A stretch of DNA of 39,858 bases from contig CANFWR010000008.1 in the NCBI GenBank assembly GCA_947450865.1, positions 1 through 39,858 on the forward strand, read 5' to 3'. Made by a program: the position numbers and the translations under genes. This document shows positions 1 to 9,610 of the stretch, in pieces; the first letter of the stretch is position 1; the number at the start of each line of letters is the position of its first letter. The notes under the pieces are model-generated. The model had not been told where the DNA came from. It was given only the letters and a program-made list of their open reading frames with translations, and did not search any database. The stretch is from Cytophagaceae bacterium (GTDB taxonomy: Bacteria > Bacteroidota > Bacteroidia > Cytophagales > Spirosomataceae).

Positions 1-42
1 ATTTTCCTTAATTTATACGAAAATACGATTAATTTTACATCC

Positions 43-396
43 ATGAAACATTCTGAAATCAATTTTAAAATACAATTAGACGACCAAAATATCCCGGAGC
101 AAATCTCTTGGTCAGCTACTGATAATCCGAACGAAGGCATCGAGGAAACGAAAGCCATTTTAGTCGCGACTTGGGATCCTTATCATAAAGGGACGTTGAC
201 TTTACCGCTTTGGACAAAAGATATGGAAGTGTTAGACATGAAACGTTTCTTCATCGAAATCGTAGGAACCGTAGCAGATGCTTCGTTACAAGCCACAGGT
301 GATAATTTCTTCGCTCAAGAATTAGAGGCCACCTGTCGCACGCTATCATCGCATTTACAGAAAGAAATCGTAGCGTTAGAAAAAGGCGCGAAATAA
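43..396 (+). CDS. gldC: Gliding motility protein GldC-like
   Basis: 117-aa ORF; sequence pattern (KHSEINFKIQLDDQNIPEQISW...) resembles Bacteroidota GldC; judged by eye. Confidence 0.8.
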   Translation: MKHSEINFKIQLDDQNIPEQISWSATDNPNEGIEETKAILVATWDPYHKGTLTLPLWTKDMEVLDMKRFFIEIVGTVADASLQATGDNFFAQELEATCRTLSSHLQKEIVALEKGAK

Positions 397-398
397 GT

Positions 399-1433
399 AT
401 GAAAAAAATACTCCTATTCCTGATATTACCCTTTATTGGATCCTCACAAGGCATCAATTTCAGCACCTCTTCCTCCTTGCAAGAAGCTCGAGCAGAAGCG
501 ATCAAGCAAAAAAAATTGCTTTTCATGGAGATTTATGCCCCAGATTGCCACATTTGCAATTCATTTAAAGGCGTATTTAATCAACCAGCGGTAGGAGCAG
601 TATACAACAAGCATTTCGTTAATTATCAATTAGATATTCGCAACCCAGCGAATCAAATGGTCTTAAAACAAGCCGGAATTACTGTAAATGCCACACCCAC
701 ATTTGTTTTCTTTGAGCCTAAATCGATGAAAATTGTACAGGCGAGAATCTTTGGAGAGAAAGAGAATACTGTACCGATGGTAAACGGAATAGGAGCTAAA
801 GCGGCAAATCCAGCCGAGCAAGCAACTCAATTCCCTAAGCGCTTATCCTCAGGAGAAAAGAATCCAGGTATGTTATTGAACTACGCTGAGTATGCGCGAA
901 TCACCGGTGATACGTTATCAAATATCAAGGCTATGAATGCCTATATCGCCTTATTAACGCCGGCGCAATACAGTTCACAATCTACATTTAACTTAATGCA
1001 AGTGGCCTTAATGAGCCACGATAATCAACTTTTTGATTATTTCATTCGCAATTTGAATTACTATAATTCGATTTATGATCCGTCTGTAGTGCGAATGATT
1101 TATGAGAATATTTTCCAAATCACCTTAACTAGCTCACGAGCTGCGCAATTAGGCGAGGCAGGTATTTCAAAATTAAAAGTTCAAATGGCTAAAACAGGGC
1201 TCGACCGTTCTAGTATCGTTCGTAGAACATGGATGGTAGAATCGGATATGCTTTTCAAGCAACGAAAAGCAACGCAAGCGATGAAGGTAATCGATGAACT
1301 AATTAATTCGATGCCGAGCGCTTTAGGGCCTAAAGAAAATCAATTCTTGTGTGATTATGTCAAAGGCAAAACAAAAGATGCCGTTGCTTTGAAAAAAGCA
1401 AAGTCTAATTGGTGCCTGTACGGTACGAAATAA
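399..1433 (+). CDS. Thioredoxin-family protein (DUF255-like N-terminal fold, CxxC)
   Basis: Signal-peptide-like N-terminus, APDCHICNSFKG CxxC motif, TPTFVFF cis-Pro-like motif. Confidence 0.75.
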   Translation: MKKILLFLILPFIGSSQGINFSTSSSLQEARAEAIKQKKLLFMEIYAPDCHICNSFKGVFNQPAVGAVYNKHFVNYQLDIRNPANQMVLKQAGITVNATPTFVFFEPKSMKIVQARIFGEKENTVPMVNGIGAKAANPAEQATQFPKRLSSGEKNPGMLLNYAEYARITGDTLSNIKAMNAYIALLTPAQYSSQSTFNLMQVALMSHDNQLFDYFIRNLNYYNSIYDPSVVRMIYENIFQITLTSSRAAQLGEAGISKLKVQMAKTGLDRSSIVRRTWMVESDMLFKQRKATQAMKVIDELINSMPSALGPKENQFLCDYVKGKTKDAVALKKAKSNWCLYGTK

Positions 1434-1622
1434 TTAGCGAATAAACGCGCGGTAAATCATTACAATCAAACAAACGAGAAACATCAAGATCGAGATCTTG
1501 TTAATCGTGTGCATGGCACGGATGTTAAAGTTTGCTGGAGCGCCTGGCTTTGGTTTTTGGAAGACACGAATGAAATACGTGAAAACTTCACCCACCTTAA
1601 ATTGTTCTCTTAATCTGCTCAT
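1434..1622 (-). CDS. Small single-TM protein, DUF6728-like
   Basis: 62-aa ORF with C-terminal TM segment (ISILMFLVCLIVMIYRAF), between convergent neighbours. Confidence 0.55.
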   Translation of the reverse strand: MSRLREQFKVGEVFTYFIRVFQKPKPGAPANFNIRAMHTINKISILMFLVCLIVMIYRAFIR

Positions 1623-1625
1623 AAT

Positions 1626-3611
1626 CTAGTCGTTTACAGACGGCTCGCGCCAATCTCCATGTTCTTTTATTAAGGTGATCAATTCATCCACCGCATAATC
1701 GGCTGGAACTGACTTTTTCACTACTTCTTGCCCTTTGTAGAGCGCAATTTTATCTTTTCCAATCCCTACATACCCATAATCTGCATCCGCCATTTCACCC
1801 GGACCATTCACAATGCAGCCCATAATACCAATCTTGATGCCTTTCAGGTGATCCGTTTTTTGGCGAATCATAGCCGTCGTTTCTTGCAAGTCAAATAAGG
1901 TACGACCACAAGACGGACATGAAATGTATTCTGTTTTAGAAATTCGCATTCTACTTGCTTGTAGCGTCCCAAAATTCGTTGAATTACACAAGGCTTCTTT
2001 ATTCTTCGAATGCTTTATGCTTAGCAGCAATCCATCCCCTAAACCATCAATAAACAAGGCGCCACCATCCGTAGGAGCGAACAATTGGAATTGATCATCT
2101 GAAACTGAGGTATAGTTCAAGTGAATTATGACCGGATTTACGATTCCCTTTTCGATCAAATGAAAGAAAGCGCGGCGTAAAGCCGGCATCTGATGCGTAT
2201 TCGTAGAACTTAAAAGAATGACGCAAGTTGAATCAAACAGGTCAGCACCTGACGCTAACTCAGCAGCGTCTATAGAGACGAAATTTAATGTTGAATGCTT
2301 TTGAGGGGCTTTTTGATAATCCGTATAGTCAAATAACGGATATACATAGTCAGAAGGCGTCCAAACCGAGGCATCCTGAATTTGACGTAAACCATTAGGC
2401 AACATAAAATCAAGTGACTGCTGGCCTGTATAAATAAAATCTGCTCCTAGATCATTCATCGCCCATTTATCCGGTTCTGGCAAATAGAAATGTCCTATCG
2501 CTTTTAGATCCGAAATGCTAATGTTCGATTTAGCAGAGAAATCAGCGATTACGCGAGGAACCTGATGCCCGCCTATCGAAAAGATTTCTGTTGTCTTTCT
2601 ACGTGAATGTGCAAAGGGATTAATAGGGGAGTCAAACGCAACAGAATGACCTGAAAAAACGGAAATAGGATCCTGAGACGCGGCACGCGTATCATACCGA
2701 CGCACTAAGTCTTGTGCTACTGGAATTTCAAATTCTGGATCTTCTGTTAATGAAACGCGAATGGTATCTCCTAATCCATCTTCTAATAAAGTGCCAATCC
2801 CTACAGCAGATTTAATCCGACCATCCTCGCCCTCTCCAGCCTCTGTTACCCCTAAGTGCATTGGATATGCCTTAAATCCGCCATCCTTTAATTTCTTACT
2901 TAATAAACGATAAGCTTCCACCATCACCTGTGTATTCGATGATTTCATCGAAAGCACAATGTTGAAATAGTTTTCATCCTCACAAATGCGTAAGAACTCT
3001 AAAGCCGATTCCACCATCCCATGTGGTGTATCACCATAGCGACTTAAAATACGATCTGAAAGCGAACCATGGTTCGTTCCAATACGCATCGCCGTGCCAT
3101 ATTCTTTGCAGATTTTGACTAATGGAAGGAATTTATCCCGAATACGGTCTAGTTCTGATGCATAGGAAGCATCGGTATAATCAATCGTCTCAAAACGTTT
3201 TTTATCAGCATAGTTACCTGGATTGATACGCACCTTTTCCACTATTCTTGCAGCCAATTCAGCTGCGTTAGGGGTAAAGTGAATATCAGCCACTAAAGGT
3301 GTGGTATAACCACGCTCGCGTAATCCTTTTCGAATATTCTCGAGGTTTTGGGCCTCTTTCACAGATGGAGCAGTAATGCGAACTAATTCACAACCGGCAT
3401 CAATCATTCGGATGGATTGCTCAATGGAACCTTGCGTATCCATCGTATCCACTGTAGTCATCGACTGAATTCGAATAGGGAAGTCAGAACCTAAATAGAG
3501 ATCACCTATTTGTACTGGGATAGTATTACGTCTTTCATACGCATAGAGCGACGAAGCGTACTGATTTCCATCAGCAATAAGAGGATCTGTCAAATTCAAC
3601 ATGTTAGACAT
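1626..3611 (-). CDS. ispG: (E)-4-hydroxy-3-methylbut-2-enyl-diphosphate synthase, long form with internal insertion
   Basis: PVQIGDLYLGSDFPIRIQSMTTVDT N-terminus; C-terminal CPSCGRTLFDLQ and GIMGCIVNGPGEMADADYGYVG. The track ORF begins at a TTG at 3629; ATG at 3611 is the more likely start. Confidence 0.95.
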   Translation of the reverse strand: MSNMLNLTDPLIADGNQYASSLYAYERRNTIPVQIGDLYLGSDFPIRIQSMTTVDTMDTQGSIEQSIRMIDAGCELVRITAPSVKEAQNLENIRKGLRERGYTTPLVADIHFTPNAAELAARIVEKVRINPGNYADKKRFETIDYTDASYASELDRIRDKFLPLVKICKEYGTAMRIGTNHGSLSDRILSRYGDTPHGMVESALEFLRICEDENYFNIVLSMKSSNTQVMVEAYRLLSKKLKDGGFKAYPMHLGVTEAGEGEDGRIKSAVGIGTLLEDGLGDTIRVSLTEDPEFEIPVAQDLVRRYDTRAASQDPISVFSGHSVAFDSPINPFAHSRRKTTEIFSIGGHQVPRVIADFSAKSNISISDLKAIGHFYLPEPDKWAMNDLGADFIYTGQQSLDFMLPNGLRQIQDASVWTPSDYVYPLFDYTDYQKAPQKHSTLNFVSIDAAELASGADLFDSTCVILLSSTNTHQMPALRRAFFHLIEKGIVNPVIIHLNYTSVSDDQFQLFAPTDGGALFIDGLGDGLLLSIKHSKNKEALCNSTNFGTLQASRMRISKTEYISCPSCGRTLFDLQETTAMIRQKTDHLKGIKIGIMGCIVNGPGEMADADYGYVGIGKDKIALYKGQEVVKKSVPADYAVDELITLIKEHGDWREPSVND

Positions 3612-3626
3612 ATTAGAAACAAAACG

Positions 3627-3634
3627 CAAAAATA
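3627..3634 (-). promoter_or_regulatory. Candidate -7 box for ispG
   Basis: Minus-strand TATTTTTG matches TAnnTTTG, about 15 nt upstream of ATG 3611. Confidence 0.35.
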
Positions 3635-3641
3635 GGCAATT

Positions 3642-4844
3642 CTACTTCCAAGAACTCTTTTTATGACCAATTGTTGCGTAATAATAGATAAAAATATAGC
3701 AAGGGATCAAAATAAGGTAAGCGCTCTGCGTATTTCTGATTTGGTCAGCAATTTTACCATATAACAAAGGCATTAGCGCACCACCTGAAATCATCATAAT
3801 GATTAAAGCACTACCAATCTTCGTAAACTTACCTAATCCATTAATCGCTAGTGGCCACAATGCCGGCCACATTAACGCATTCGCTAAACCTAGTAAGGCT
3901 AAACATAAGACGGAGTTAAATCCAGTAAATGCAATAGCTCCAATCGAGAATAGAACACCTAAAATGGCCGAATAATTCAAGGCCTTTTGTTGAGATAAGT
4001 ATTTGGGAATAAAGAAGATACCAATAACATAACCCGCTAACATCCCATATAATGTATAGGTCGTAAAACTCTTTGCCACATCTTGACTAAAGCCTTGAGA
4101 AACCCCATAATTAATAATTGTATCTCCCGCGATCACTTCTACACCTACATAAACGAAAAAAGCGACTAAGCCTAAGACTAAACTAGGGTAAGCCCAAACA
4201 CTTGATTTAGCATTTCCTGCTTCCTCCACGGTTTCCTCTGCTTCCACTTCAGGTAAAGAAGAAAACCATACCCAAATGGCTAAAACTACTAAAACCGCCG
4301 TCATAATACCATAAGGCATAATGACGATGGCTAATTTTTTAGATCCGGCCACCGCACTTGAAAGAAATAATCCACCAAAAATAAACTGGCTCAAAATCCC
4401 TGCCACTTTATTGCAAATTCCCATCACAGAAATACGTTGAGCAGCTGAATCGGCAGGTCCCAAAATCGTTACATAAGGATTCGAAGCCGTTTGTAAAAGT
4501 GCTAAACCAGTTCCAATGACAAAAAGCCCAAATAAGAACATGGGATAATTTTCCATTTGAGCAGCTGGAATAAATAATAAGGTTCCCACAGCCATCGCTA
4601 ATAAACCAAGCGACATCCCTTTTTTAAAGCCTGTCTTAGCTAAGACCCAAGAAGACGGAATCGCCATCACGAAATAAGAGATAAAAAAGGCAAAGGTGAC
4701 TAATAAGGAATCGAAATTATTTAATTGAAAAGCATCCTTAAAGAAGGCGATTAGCACCGAATTCACCCAGGTCACAAAACCAAAGACAAAGAATAGAATA
4801 CCGATAATTAAAAGAGGTCCGTTAACGTTTTTTGATTGGTTCAT
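3642..4844 (-). CDS. MFS sugar transporter, FucP (L-fucose:H+ symporter)-like
   Basis: About 12 hydrophobic segments, FFVFGFVTWVNSVLIAFFKDAF and QTASNPYVTILGP motifs typical of the FucP family. Confidence 0.85.
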   Translation of the reverse strand: MNQSKNVNGPLLIIGILFFVFGFVTWVNSVLIAFFKDAFQLNNFDSLLVTFAFFISYFVMAIPSSWVLAKTGFKKGMSLGLLAMAVGTLLFIPAAQMENYPMFLFGLFVIGTGLALLQTASNPYVTILGPADSAAQRISVMGICNKVAGILSQFIFGGLFLSSAVAGSKKLAIVIMPYGIMTAVLVVLAIWVWFSSLPEVEAEETVEEAGNAKSSVWAYPSLVLGLVAFFVYVGVEVIAGDTIINYGVSQGFSQDVAKSFTTYTLYGMLAGYVIGIFFIPKYLSQQKALNYSAILGVLFSIGAIAFTGFNSVLCLALLGLANALMWPALWPLAINGLGKFTKIGSALIIMMISGGALMPLLYGKIADQIRNTQSAYLILIPCYIFIYYYATIGHKKSSWK

Positions 4845-4848
4845 AGGT

Positions 4849-6201
4849 TTAGTATTGATCGTTTAAAGCAAAAATGGGTTGATTTTTTTTCCATTTACCG
4901 CGGGTAAAATCAGGTATTTGGATAGGAGCGGAGCCCTTTTTAATTGATTCCTCAGACAATGGCGCAATGGCCGACCAAGCCGCCGCATCATACACGTCGA
5001 TCGGTGGCGCAACTTTCGCCTTAATCGCCTCAATAAAGGCTCTTAAAACGAAATAATCGATACCTCCGTGGCCCGCATTCTCCGCATCAGCGGCATGCGC
5101 TTTCCATAATGGGTGATCGTATTTCTCTAAATAAGGCTTCGCTTCTTCCCAGCGGTGTGCTTTAGCAGAAACTCCCTCTAAATAAATTGATTTATTGTCT
5201 TCCATCCAAAGTCCTTTTGTGCCTTGAACTCGGAATCCAAGTGAATAAGGACGTGGTGAATTCGTATCATGCGTAATGAGAATCGTTTCTCCATTGACAC
5301 ATTTGATCATGGTTTGGACGATGTCACCGCATTTGAAATTGACTTTCGCATTTGGATGATCAGCGCCTCCTTTTTCAACGATGTAATTATGTAGTCCCAA
5401 AGATGGCGTAGCCATTGATGTCAAATAAGCAAACTGATTTCCACGATTAATATTCAACATCTCAGCCACCGGTCCTAAACCGTGTGTTGGATACAAATCG
5501 CCATTGCGATCGACAGAGTGCTGGGTACGCCATTTGGCCTCAGAAAAACCTTTCTCCCCAAACTCCACTCCACCACCGTAGGCTTGCTTTCCATCATTAA
5601 ATTTCACTTCACGCAAATCGTGCTGGTAGCCACACTGTACGTGATTTAAGGTACCAAACATCCCTTGACGAACCATATTTAACGTGGCGAGCACATCACG
5701 ACGGTAACACACATTCTCCAAAATCATGCAATGAGAACCCGTTTTCTCGTACATATTGACGAGATCCCACGATTCTTTCAAGGTGACAGTCGCTGATACT
5801 TCTACGCCCGCGTATTTGCCTTGCTTCATCACTTCTAAGGCCATCGGAACGTGCCACTCCCAAGGAGTCGCAATCACCACGCCATCGATATCTGTACGCT
5901 TAGCTAAATTTTCAAAATCTTTTTCAGTTTTGCCATAGACCGCAGGAGCAGGACGCCCTTTGTCTGAAACCATCTTTAAAGCGATGTCAATGGCTTTAGG
6001 GTCAATATCACAAATGGCTACCACCTCGACATCCGGTCGATACATGGCCATTTCGAGGTGATTTTGGCCTCTTAATCCCACGCCAATAAAACCTAAACGT
6101 ACTTTTGTTTGTTCTTCTGGTAGCTGTCGTAGGAAAGTGGGGAATAAAGCGGTACCTGAGGTATATACTAAGGAATCGGAGATAAATTTCCTTCTTTTCA
6201 T
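4849..6201 (-). CDS. Gfo/Idh/MocA-family oxidoreductase, glycoside hydrolase family 109-like
   Basis: GFIGVGLRGQNHLEMAM Rossmann motif; THGLGPVAEMLNINRGNQF and HGGIDYFVLRAFIEAI are GH109-like; RRKF Tat-like N-terminus. Confidence 0.85.
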   Translation of the reverse strand: MKRRKFISDSLVYTSGTALFPTFLRQLPEEQTKVRLGFIGVGLRGQNHLEMAMYRPDVEVVAICDIDPKAIDIALKMVSDKGRPAPAVYGKTEKDFENLAKRTDIDGVVIATPWEWHVPMALEVMKQGKYAGVEVSATVTLKESWDLVNMYEKTGSHCMILENVCYRRDVLATLNMVRQGMFGTLNHVQCGYQHDLREVKFNDGKQAYGGGVEFGEKGFSEAKWRTQHSVDRNGDLYPTHGLGPVAEMLNINRGNQFAYLTSMATPSLGLHNYIVEKGGADHPNAKVNFKCGDIVQTMIKCVNGETILITHDTNSPRPYSLGFRVQGTKGLWMEDNKSIYLEGVSAKAHRWEEAKPYLEKYDHPLWKAHAADAENAGHGGIDYFVLRAFIEAIKAKVAPPIDVYDAAAWSAIAPLSEESIKKGSAPIQIPDFTRGKWKKNQPIFALNDQY

Positions 6202-6271
6202 TTTGTTAACGATAGGTTTTAAAAGATGAAATTTAAGGAAAATACTTTAAATTTATAAGAATTTAGAAAAA

Positions 6272-6694
6272 ATGACTGAAGCTCCTCGCGTTACCGTATT
6301 CCGAAAAGAACATTTCAATGCTGCGCATCGTTTGCATAATCCACTTTGGATAGCTGAGAAAAACAAAGAAATTTTCGGGTTATGTAACAATCCGAACTAC
6401 CATGGACATAATTATGAAATTATTATTCAGGTAACCGGAACAATTGACCCAGAAACGGGTTATGTCATTGATACGAAGTTTTTATCGGATTTAGCCCAAA
6501 CAGAGGTTTGCAAAAAATTCGATCACAAGAATTTAAATTTAGACGTACCTGAGTTCGCTAATTTGAATCCTTCCGCCGAAAACATCGTTATGGTGATTTA
6601 TAATAAACTGAGGGCTAAACTCCCTTCTAAATTAGATTTAAAAATCAGATTGTATGAAACAGAAAGAAATTTCGTTGAATTCCCTGCTAATTGA
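6272..6694 (+). CDS. 6-pyruvoyl-tetrahydropterin synthase / QueD family
   Basis: FNAAHRLHNP, CNNPNYHGHNYEI, DHKNLNLDVPEF, YETERNFVEF motifs; resembles the PTPS-type subgroup. Confidence 0.9.
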   Translation: MTEAPRVTVFRKEHFNAAHRLHNPLWIAEKNKEIFGLCNNPNYHGHNYEIIIQVTGTIDPETGYVIDTKFLSDLAQTEVCKKFDHKNLNLDVPEFANLNPSAENIVMVIYNKLRAKLPSKLDLKIRLYETERNFVEFPAN

Positions 6695-7355
6695 TACCGA
6701 CCGTTTCTTGTTAACTGACGAGGAAATTGGAGATAATCATGTAGCCACCTCTATCGAAACACCGATGAGGGAGGATGCTTTTGATCTTTCTGATTCGGAG
6801 AAAATAGCCATTATTGAATCGCATTTCCGTGAAATCATGTTAACCTTAGGGTTAGATTTGACGGATGATTCATTACGCGGTACTCCTAAAAGAGTCGCAA
6901 AAATGTACATAGAGGAAATCTTTAGTGGGTTAAATCCTGCTAATGAGCCTAAAATAGCCTTATTTGAAAATAAATATGGTTATAATGAAATGTTGATCGA
7001 AAAGAACATTTCGTTCTATTCTAATTGCGAGCACCATTTCGTACCTATCATGGGTAAGACGCACATCGCTTATATTTCTTCTGGACAAGTCATTGGCCTT
7101 TCTAAACTGAATCGTATTGTACAGTTTTATGCCAAAAGACCGCAGGTTCAAGAGCGTCTAACGATGCAAATTGCGAAGCATCTTCAGAGAGTATTGAAAA
7201 CAGATCACGTTGCCGTTTTCATCGATGCTAAACACTTGTGTGTTTCTTCGAGAGGGGTAAAAGACGAGGCAACCTCTACCATTACTTCCTACTATGGTGG
7301 TAAATTCCAAGAGGACAATACCAGAAGAGAATTCTTACAATCTATTCAAGCCTAA
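6654..7355 (+). CDS. folE: GTP cyclohydrolase I
   Basis: GTPKRVAKMYIEEIFSGL, SNCEHHFVPIMGKTHIAYI, GLSKLNRIVQFYAKRPQVQERLT. Start uncertain; the ORF overlaps the upstream gene by 41 nt. Confidence 0.95.
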   Translation: MKQKEISLNSLLIDTDRFLLTDEEIGDNHVATSIETPMREDAFDLSDSEKIAIIESHFREIMLTLGLDLTDDSLRGTPKRVAKMYIEEIFSGLNPANEPKIALFENKYGYNEMLIEKNISFYSNCEHHFVPIMGKTHIAYISSGQVIGLSKLNRIVQFYAKRPQVQERLTMQIAKHLQRVLKTDHVAVFIDAKHLCVSSRGVKDEATSTITSYYGGKFQEDNTRREFLQSIQA

Positions 7356-7358
7356 ATC

Positions 7359-8057
7359 ATGGGAAAATACGTTATTGTAGGGGCTAGCCAAGGAATTGGT
7401 GAGTCCATTGCTACTGCTTTGCTTACCGCTGGCCACGAAGTGATTAACTTCTCTAGAAATCCTTCATCGATTAATGGGATTGAAAACCATTCTTGGGATG
7501 CATTAGGATCGGACGATTCTGCCATTTCAGCTTTCACTGGACCTGTAGATGGGATCGCCTATTGCCCAGGTAGCATTAATTTAAAACCTTTCCACCGCTT
7601 GACTTCGGCAGACTTTGAGAAAGACTTTCAGATTAATGTGTTAGGTGCGGTTCGCGTTATTCAGGCGCTTTTACCAGCTTTGAAACAATCTGAGACTTCC
7701 TCCATTGTGCTTTTTAGCACCGTAGCGGTGCAGACGGGTATGGGCTTTCACGCCTCCATTGCCAGCTCAAAAGGGGCCATCGAAGGTCTGACACGTTCGT
7801 TAGCGGCGGAATTAGCGGCAAACAAGATTCGCGTCAATGCGATTGCGCCTTCTTTAACACAAACACCATTAGCGGGAGCTTTATTAAATTCTCCGGAGAA
7901 AATCGAGGCAGGGGGTAAAAGACATCCATTAGGACGTGTAGGACAAGCTGAAGATGTGGCTAATTTGGCAACATTTTTGTTAAATCCAGCGAATTCGTGG
8001 ATAACGGGACAAATTATTGGGGTAGACGGAGGAATCGGATCCCTAAGAACGAGCTAA
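7359..8057 (+). CDS. SDR-family oxidoreductase with atypical active site
   Basis: GASQGIG nucleotide-binding motif, C-terminal GQIIGVDGGIGSLR; the canonical YxxxK is IASSK here. Confidence 0.85.
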   Translation: MGKYVIVGASQGIGESIATALLTAGHEVINFSRNPSSINGIENHSWDALGSDDSAISAFTGPVDGIAYCPGSINLKPFHRLTSADFEKDFQINVLGAVRVIQALLPALKQSETSSIVLFSTVAVQTGMGFHASIASSKGAIEGLTRSLAAELAANKIRVNAIAPSLTQTPLAGALLNSPEKIEAGGKRHPLGRVGQAEDVANLATFLLNPANSWITGQIIGVDGGIGSLRTS

Positions 8058-9029
8058 TTTTTCGTTAAAATGTTTTTGGTTTAAGGCCAAATTCATCTGG
8101 TTCCACTCTATTTTCTTCGAAAATGGTGCTTTTCTAATCGCACAATCAGCGATCGAGCAATGACTACAACATTCATCTAAACAAGGATCCGCGTGGACAA
8201 ATATCTCCACGTGGGTAGCTTGTAACTCACCTAACATTTCTTCAAAGGCGTGTATTTCCTCGTGTGTTCTGTTTAAATCCCAATAACGCGGCAATGTCAA
8301 GTGGCAATCGATATGCAAATCTCCGCCATATTGTTGCACGCGCAAATTGTGTAAATCAATCCATTCCTCTTTCTTATTCTCCACAACCCAATCTGTTACT
8401 TTTTGGAACAAAGCAGGGTTTGTTTCATCCATTAAAGCTGCCACAGATTCCCTGATCAGATGAACACCTTGCCAGCACATAAAGCCAGCAAATAAAAAGG
8501 AGACCACTGAATCGACCCAAAACCAATGGGTATAATAGGTGAGGGCTAACGCAGCTACCACTAAAATCCCATTATAGGCATCTAAACGTAGATGTTTCCC
8601 ATCTGCGATAAGCGCAGGAGAGTGGGAGGAACGCCCTTTTTGGACTAAGAAATAACCCATTAATCCGTTAATTCCGGCAGAAACAAAAGAAACGGCCATA
8701 CCCACATCTAAGCTCTTCAACTCAGGTGATGCATACAAATGCTGAGAAGCGTGAAGGAAAATGTAGGCAGCGGCTAAAAGAATAAGTACACCCTCTAATC
8801 CAGACGCAAAAAATTCAATCTTTCCATGACCATACGGATGGTTTAAATCTTTAGGTAACGAAGCTAAATAGATAGAATAATAAGCAAAACAGGCCGCTAC
8901 GACATTAATAATCGAATCCAAGGCATCTGTCAACAAAGTCGTGGAACCACTTGCATAGTAAACCGCAAACTTCGCTGCCATGATCAGCACCGAAACGACA
9001 AAAGAAAGAAGGACAAGCCGCTGTTTCAT
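8043..9029 (-). CDS. Cation diffusion facilitator (CDF) family transporter
   Basis: DALDSIINVVAACFAYYSI, HPYGHGKIEFFASGLEG motifs, Cys/His-rich C-terminus (DECCSHCSIADC). Track ORF starts at 9086; MKQRLVLL at 9029 is the more likely start. Confidence 0.88.
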   Translation of the reverse strand: MKQRLVLLSFVVSVLIMAAKFAVYYASGSTTLLTDALDSIINVVAACFAYYSIYLASLPKDLNHPYGHGKIEFFASGLEGVLILLAAAYIFLHASQHLYASPELKSLDVGMAVSFVSAGINGLMGYFLVQKGRSSHSPALIADGKHLRLDAYNGILVVAALALTYYTHWFWVDSVVSFLFAGFMCWQGVHLIRESVAALMDETNPALFQKVTDWVVENKKEEWIDLHNLRVQQYGGDLHIDCHLTLPRYWDLNRTHEEIHAFEEMLGELQATHVEIFVHADPCLDECCSHCSIADCAIRKAPFSKKIEWNQMNLALNQKHFNEKLARS

Positions 9030-9034
9030 TAAGA

Positions 9035-9042
9035 CAAAGATA
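9035..9042 (-). promoter_or_regulatory. Candidate -7 box for CDF transporter
   Basis: Minus-strand TATCTTTG matches TAnnTTTG, 5 nt from ATG 9029. Confidence 0.45.
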
Positions 9043-9055
9043 GTATTTTTACCGA

Positions 9056-9610
9056 ATGGAATCGGAAAACAATCCTTGGAAAACACTCAGTCAAGAAACA
9101 GCCTACGAGAATGCCTGGATTCGGGTGGAACACCATGAAGTCTTGAATCCGGCCGGCAATCCCGGAATTTATGGGAAGGTACATTTTAAAAATACGGCTA
9201 TATCCATTGTGGCTATCGACTCCGAGTGTTTCACGTATTTGGTTGGTCAATATCGATTTACTTTGAATGCCTATTCTTGGGAGGTTCCGGAGGGTGGTTG
9301 TTCCATCGAATCAGGGGAATCTACTTTAGCCGCTGCTAAACGCGAATTATTGGAAGAAACAGGCTTAATCGCCGCAGAGTGGACAGAACTAGGGGAGGTG
9401 TACCTTTCGAATTCGGTGAGTGATGAGAAAGCGGTGATGTATTTGGCCCAAAACCTCAGCCAACACCAAGCCTGCCCAGAAGAAACCGAACAATTAAAAA
9501 TCCGTAAAATCCCTTTAAAAGAAGCGATCGAAATGGCTCAAAATGGCCAGATTACTGACGCCCTGAGTGTATTGACGCTCTTAAAGATCCCAGCTTTGCA
9601 TTTGCTTTAA
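9056..9610 (+). CDS. NUDIX hydrolase (ADP-ribose pyrophosphatase-like)
   Basis: NUDIX-box-like ...LAAAKRELLEETGLIAAEW. Confidence 0.88.
   Translation: MESENNPWKTLSQETAYENAWIRVEHHEVLNPAGNPGIYGKVHFKNTAISIVAIDSECFTYLVGQYRFTLNAYSWEVPEGGCSIESGESTLAAAKRELLEETGLIAAEWTELGEVYLSNSVSDEKAVMYLAQNLSQHQACPEETEQLKIRKIPLKEAIEMAQNGQITDALSVLTLLKIPALHLL

Noticed and set aside
1626-3611. Extra length of IspG (over 650 aa) as a novel fusion
   Set aside because: The large internal insertion is a known long form of IspG in Bacteroidota, Chlamydiae and plants.
8264-8455. Plus-strand 63-aa ORF
   Set aside because: Antisense within the CDF transporter; no support.
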